DNA of 55,058 bases from a virus, in the IMG/VR virus record IMGVR_UViG_3300032116_000257, positions 1 through 55,058 of that record, one strand, 5' to 3'. Of this stretch, positions 55,034 through 55,058 are shown piece by piece. Below the pieces are notes generated by a model. The model was not told the DNA's origin. It saw nothing but the letters and a program-made list of their open reading frames with translations, and searched no databases. The position numbers were made by a program, and so were the translations under genes. Positions within the stretch are counted from its first letter, which is position 1. Each line of letters starts with the position of its first letter.

Positions 55034-55058
55034 ATCTTGGTTAGTCTTTGATATTGAA
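54993..55058 (+). CDS. Start of a possible DNA polymerase / 3'-5' exonuclease (partial)
   Basis: A frame from ATG 54993 (or ATG 55011) is open to the window edge and ends with ESWLVFDIE. The phrase LVFDIE is typical of the first catalytic motif of 3'-5' exonuclease domains (DxE) in family A and B polymerases. Only 16-22 residues are visible, so the call is tentative. It overlaps the previous gene by 23-41 nt. Confidence 0.4.
   Translation, partial: MSSRFPMKPGSKNESWLVFDIE

Overview
This window reads as part of the genome of a lytic double-stranded DNA phage of a cyanobacterium, probably a freshwater Synechococcus or Cyanobium type host. The host call rests on several small families that I associate with cyanobacteria and their phages: a DUF4278-like protein (LTYRG start), two paralogues of the ELEACCEW / RRP.PPSLK family, a PcfJ-like protein, a GP88-like protein, and short structural proteins of cyanophage type. 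Most genes lack a Shine-Dalgarno site, which also fits a cyanobacterial host. No rRNA, integrase, transposase or CRISPR array was seen.

Layout. Positions 1-2833 carry two beta-repeat tail-fibre proteins on the minus strand. Positions 3225-6759 carry a mostly plus-strand cassette: HTH protein, two unknowns, a Dam-like methylase relative, dCTP deaminase (dcd) and DUF3310. Positions 7077-36756 are an almost unbroken minus-strand structural arm. It holds a GH24 lysozyme, large virion proteins, an SLT-type muralytic protein, a decoration candidate, the major capsid protein, scaffold candidate, portal, large terminase, terminase small subunit candidate, and then many Gly/Ala-rich or disordered proteins that look like internal virion or ejection proteins. 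No tape-measure protein was recognised. Positions 37101-37635 are non-coding with two tandem DnaA-box-like sites at the point where transcription diverges. From 37636 to the right edge runs a plus-strand early/accessory arm of about 45 small genes: SSB-like, HTH and zinc-ribbon regulators, an HNH-AP2 homing endonuclease, PcfJ-like, a tRNA, ThyX, GP88-like. At the very edge is the start of a gene that may be a DNA polymerase or exonuclease.

The most unusual feature is the right arm. Nearly every intergenic gap there holds a compact structured RNA element, and most of the genes start from A/C-rich leaders without Shine-Dalgarno sites. I see at least four classes with compensatory base changes: (A) five tRNA T-arm-like three-way-junction elements (37815-38951), each spanning the upstream stop codon and placed 17-19 nt before the next ATG via an invariant ATTGCCACAAT hairpin; (B) eight hairpins with a CAT / TGTAAGT internal loop; (C) two or three multi-hairpin elements ending in a CAGG hairpin; (D) two hairpins with a TGACGYTAAAC loop. 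The one clear tRNA sits in exactly the same geometry: the upstream stop codon is its bases 8-10, and the next ATG follows 18 nt after its CCA. I infer a tRNA-punctuation-like mRNA processing or translation-control system; this is not proved by the sequence.

The genes together suggest host-dependent transcription (no RNA polymerase seen), remodelling of nucleotide pools through Dcd and ThyX (possibly with DUF3310), replication aided by SSB and perhaps host DnaA, and lysis by the GH24 enzyme with unassigned small membrane proteins. Other points of note are a 527-nt dual-coding overlap of the portal and scaffold genes, a homing endonuclease flanked by a duplicated gene start, tandem 58/59-aa paralogues, a long inverted repeat at 43.2-43.4 kb, and four exact copies of TTTTCCACAGG.
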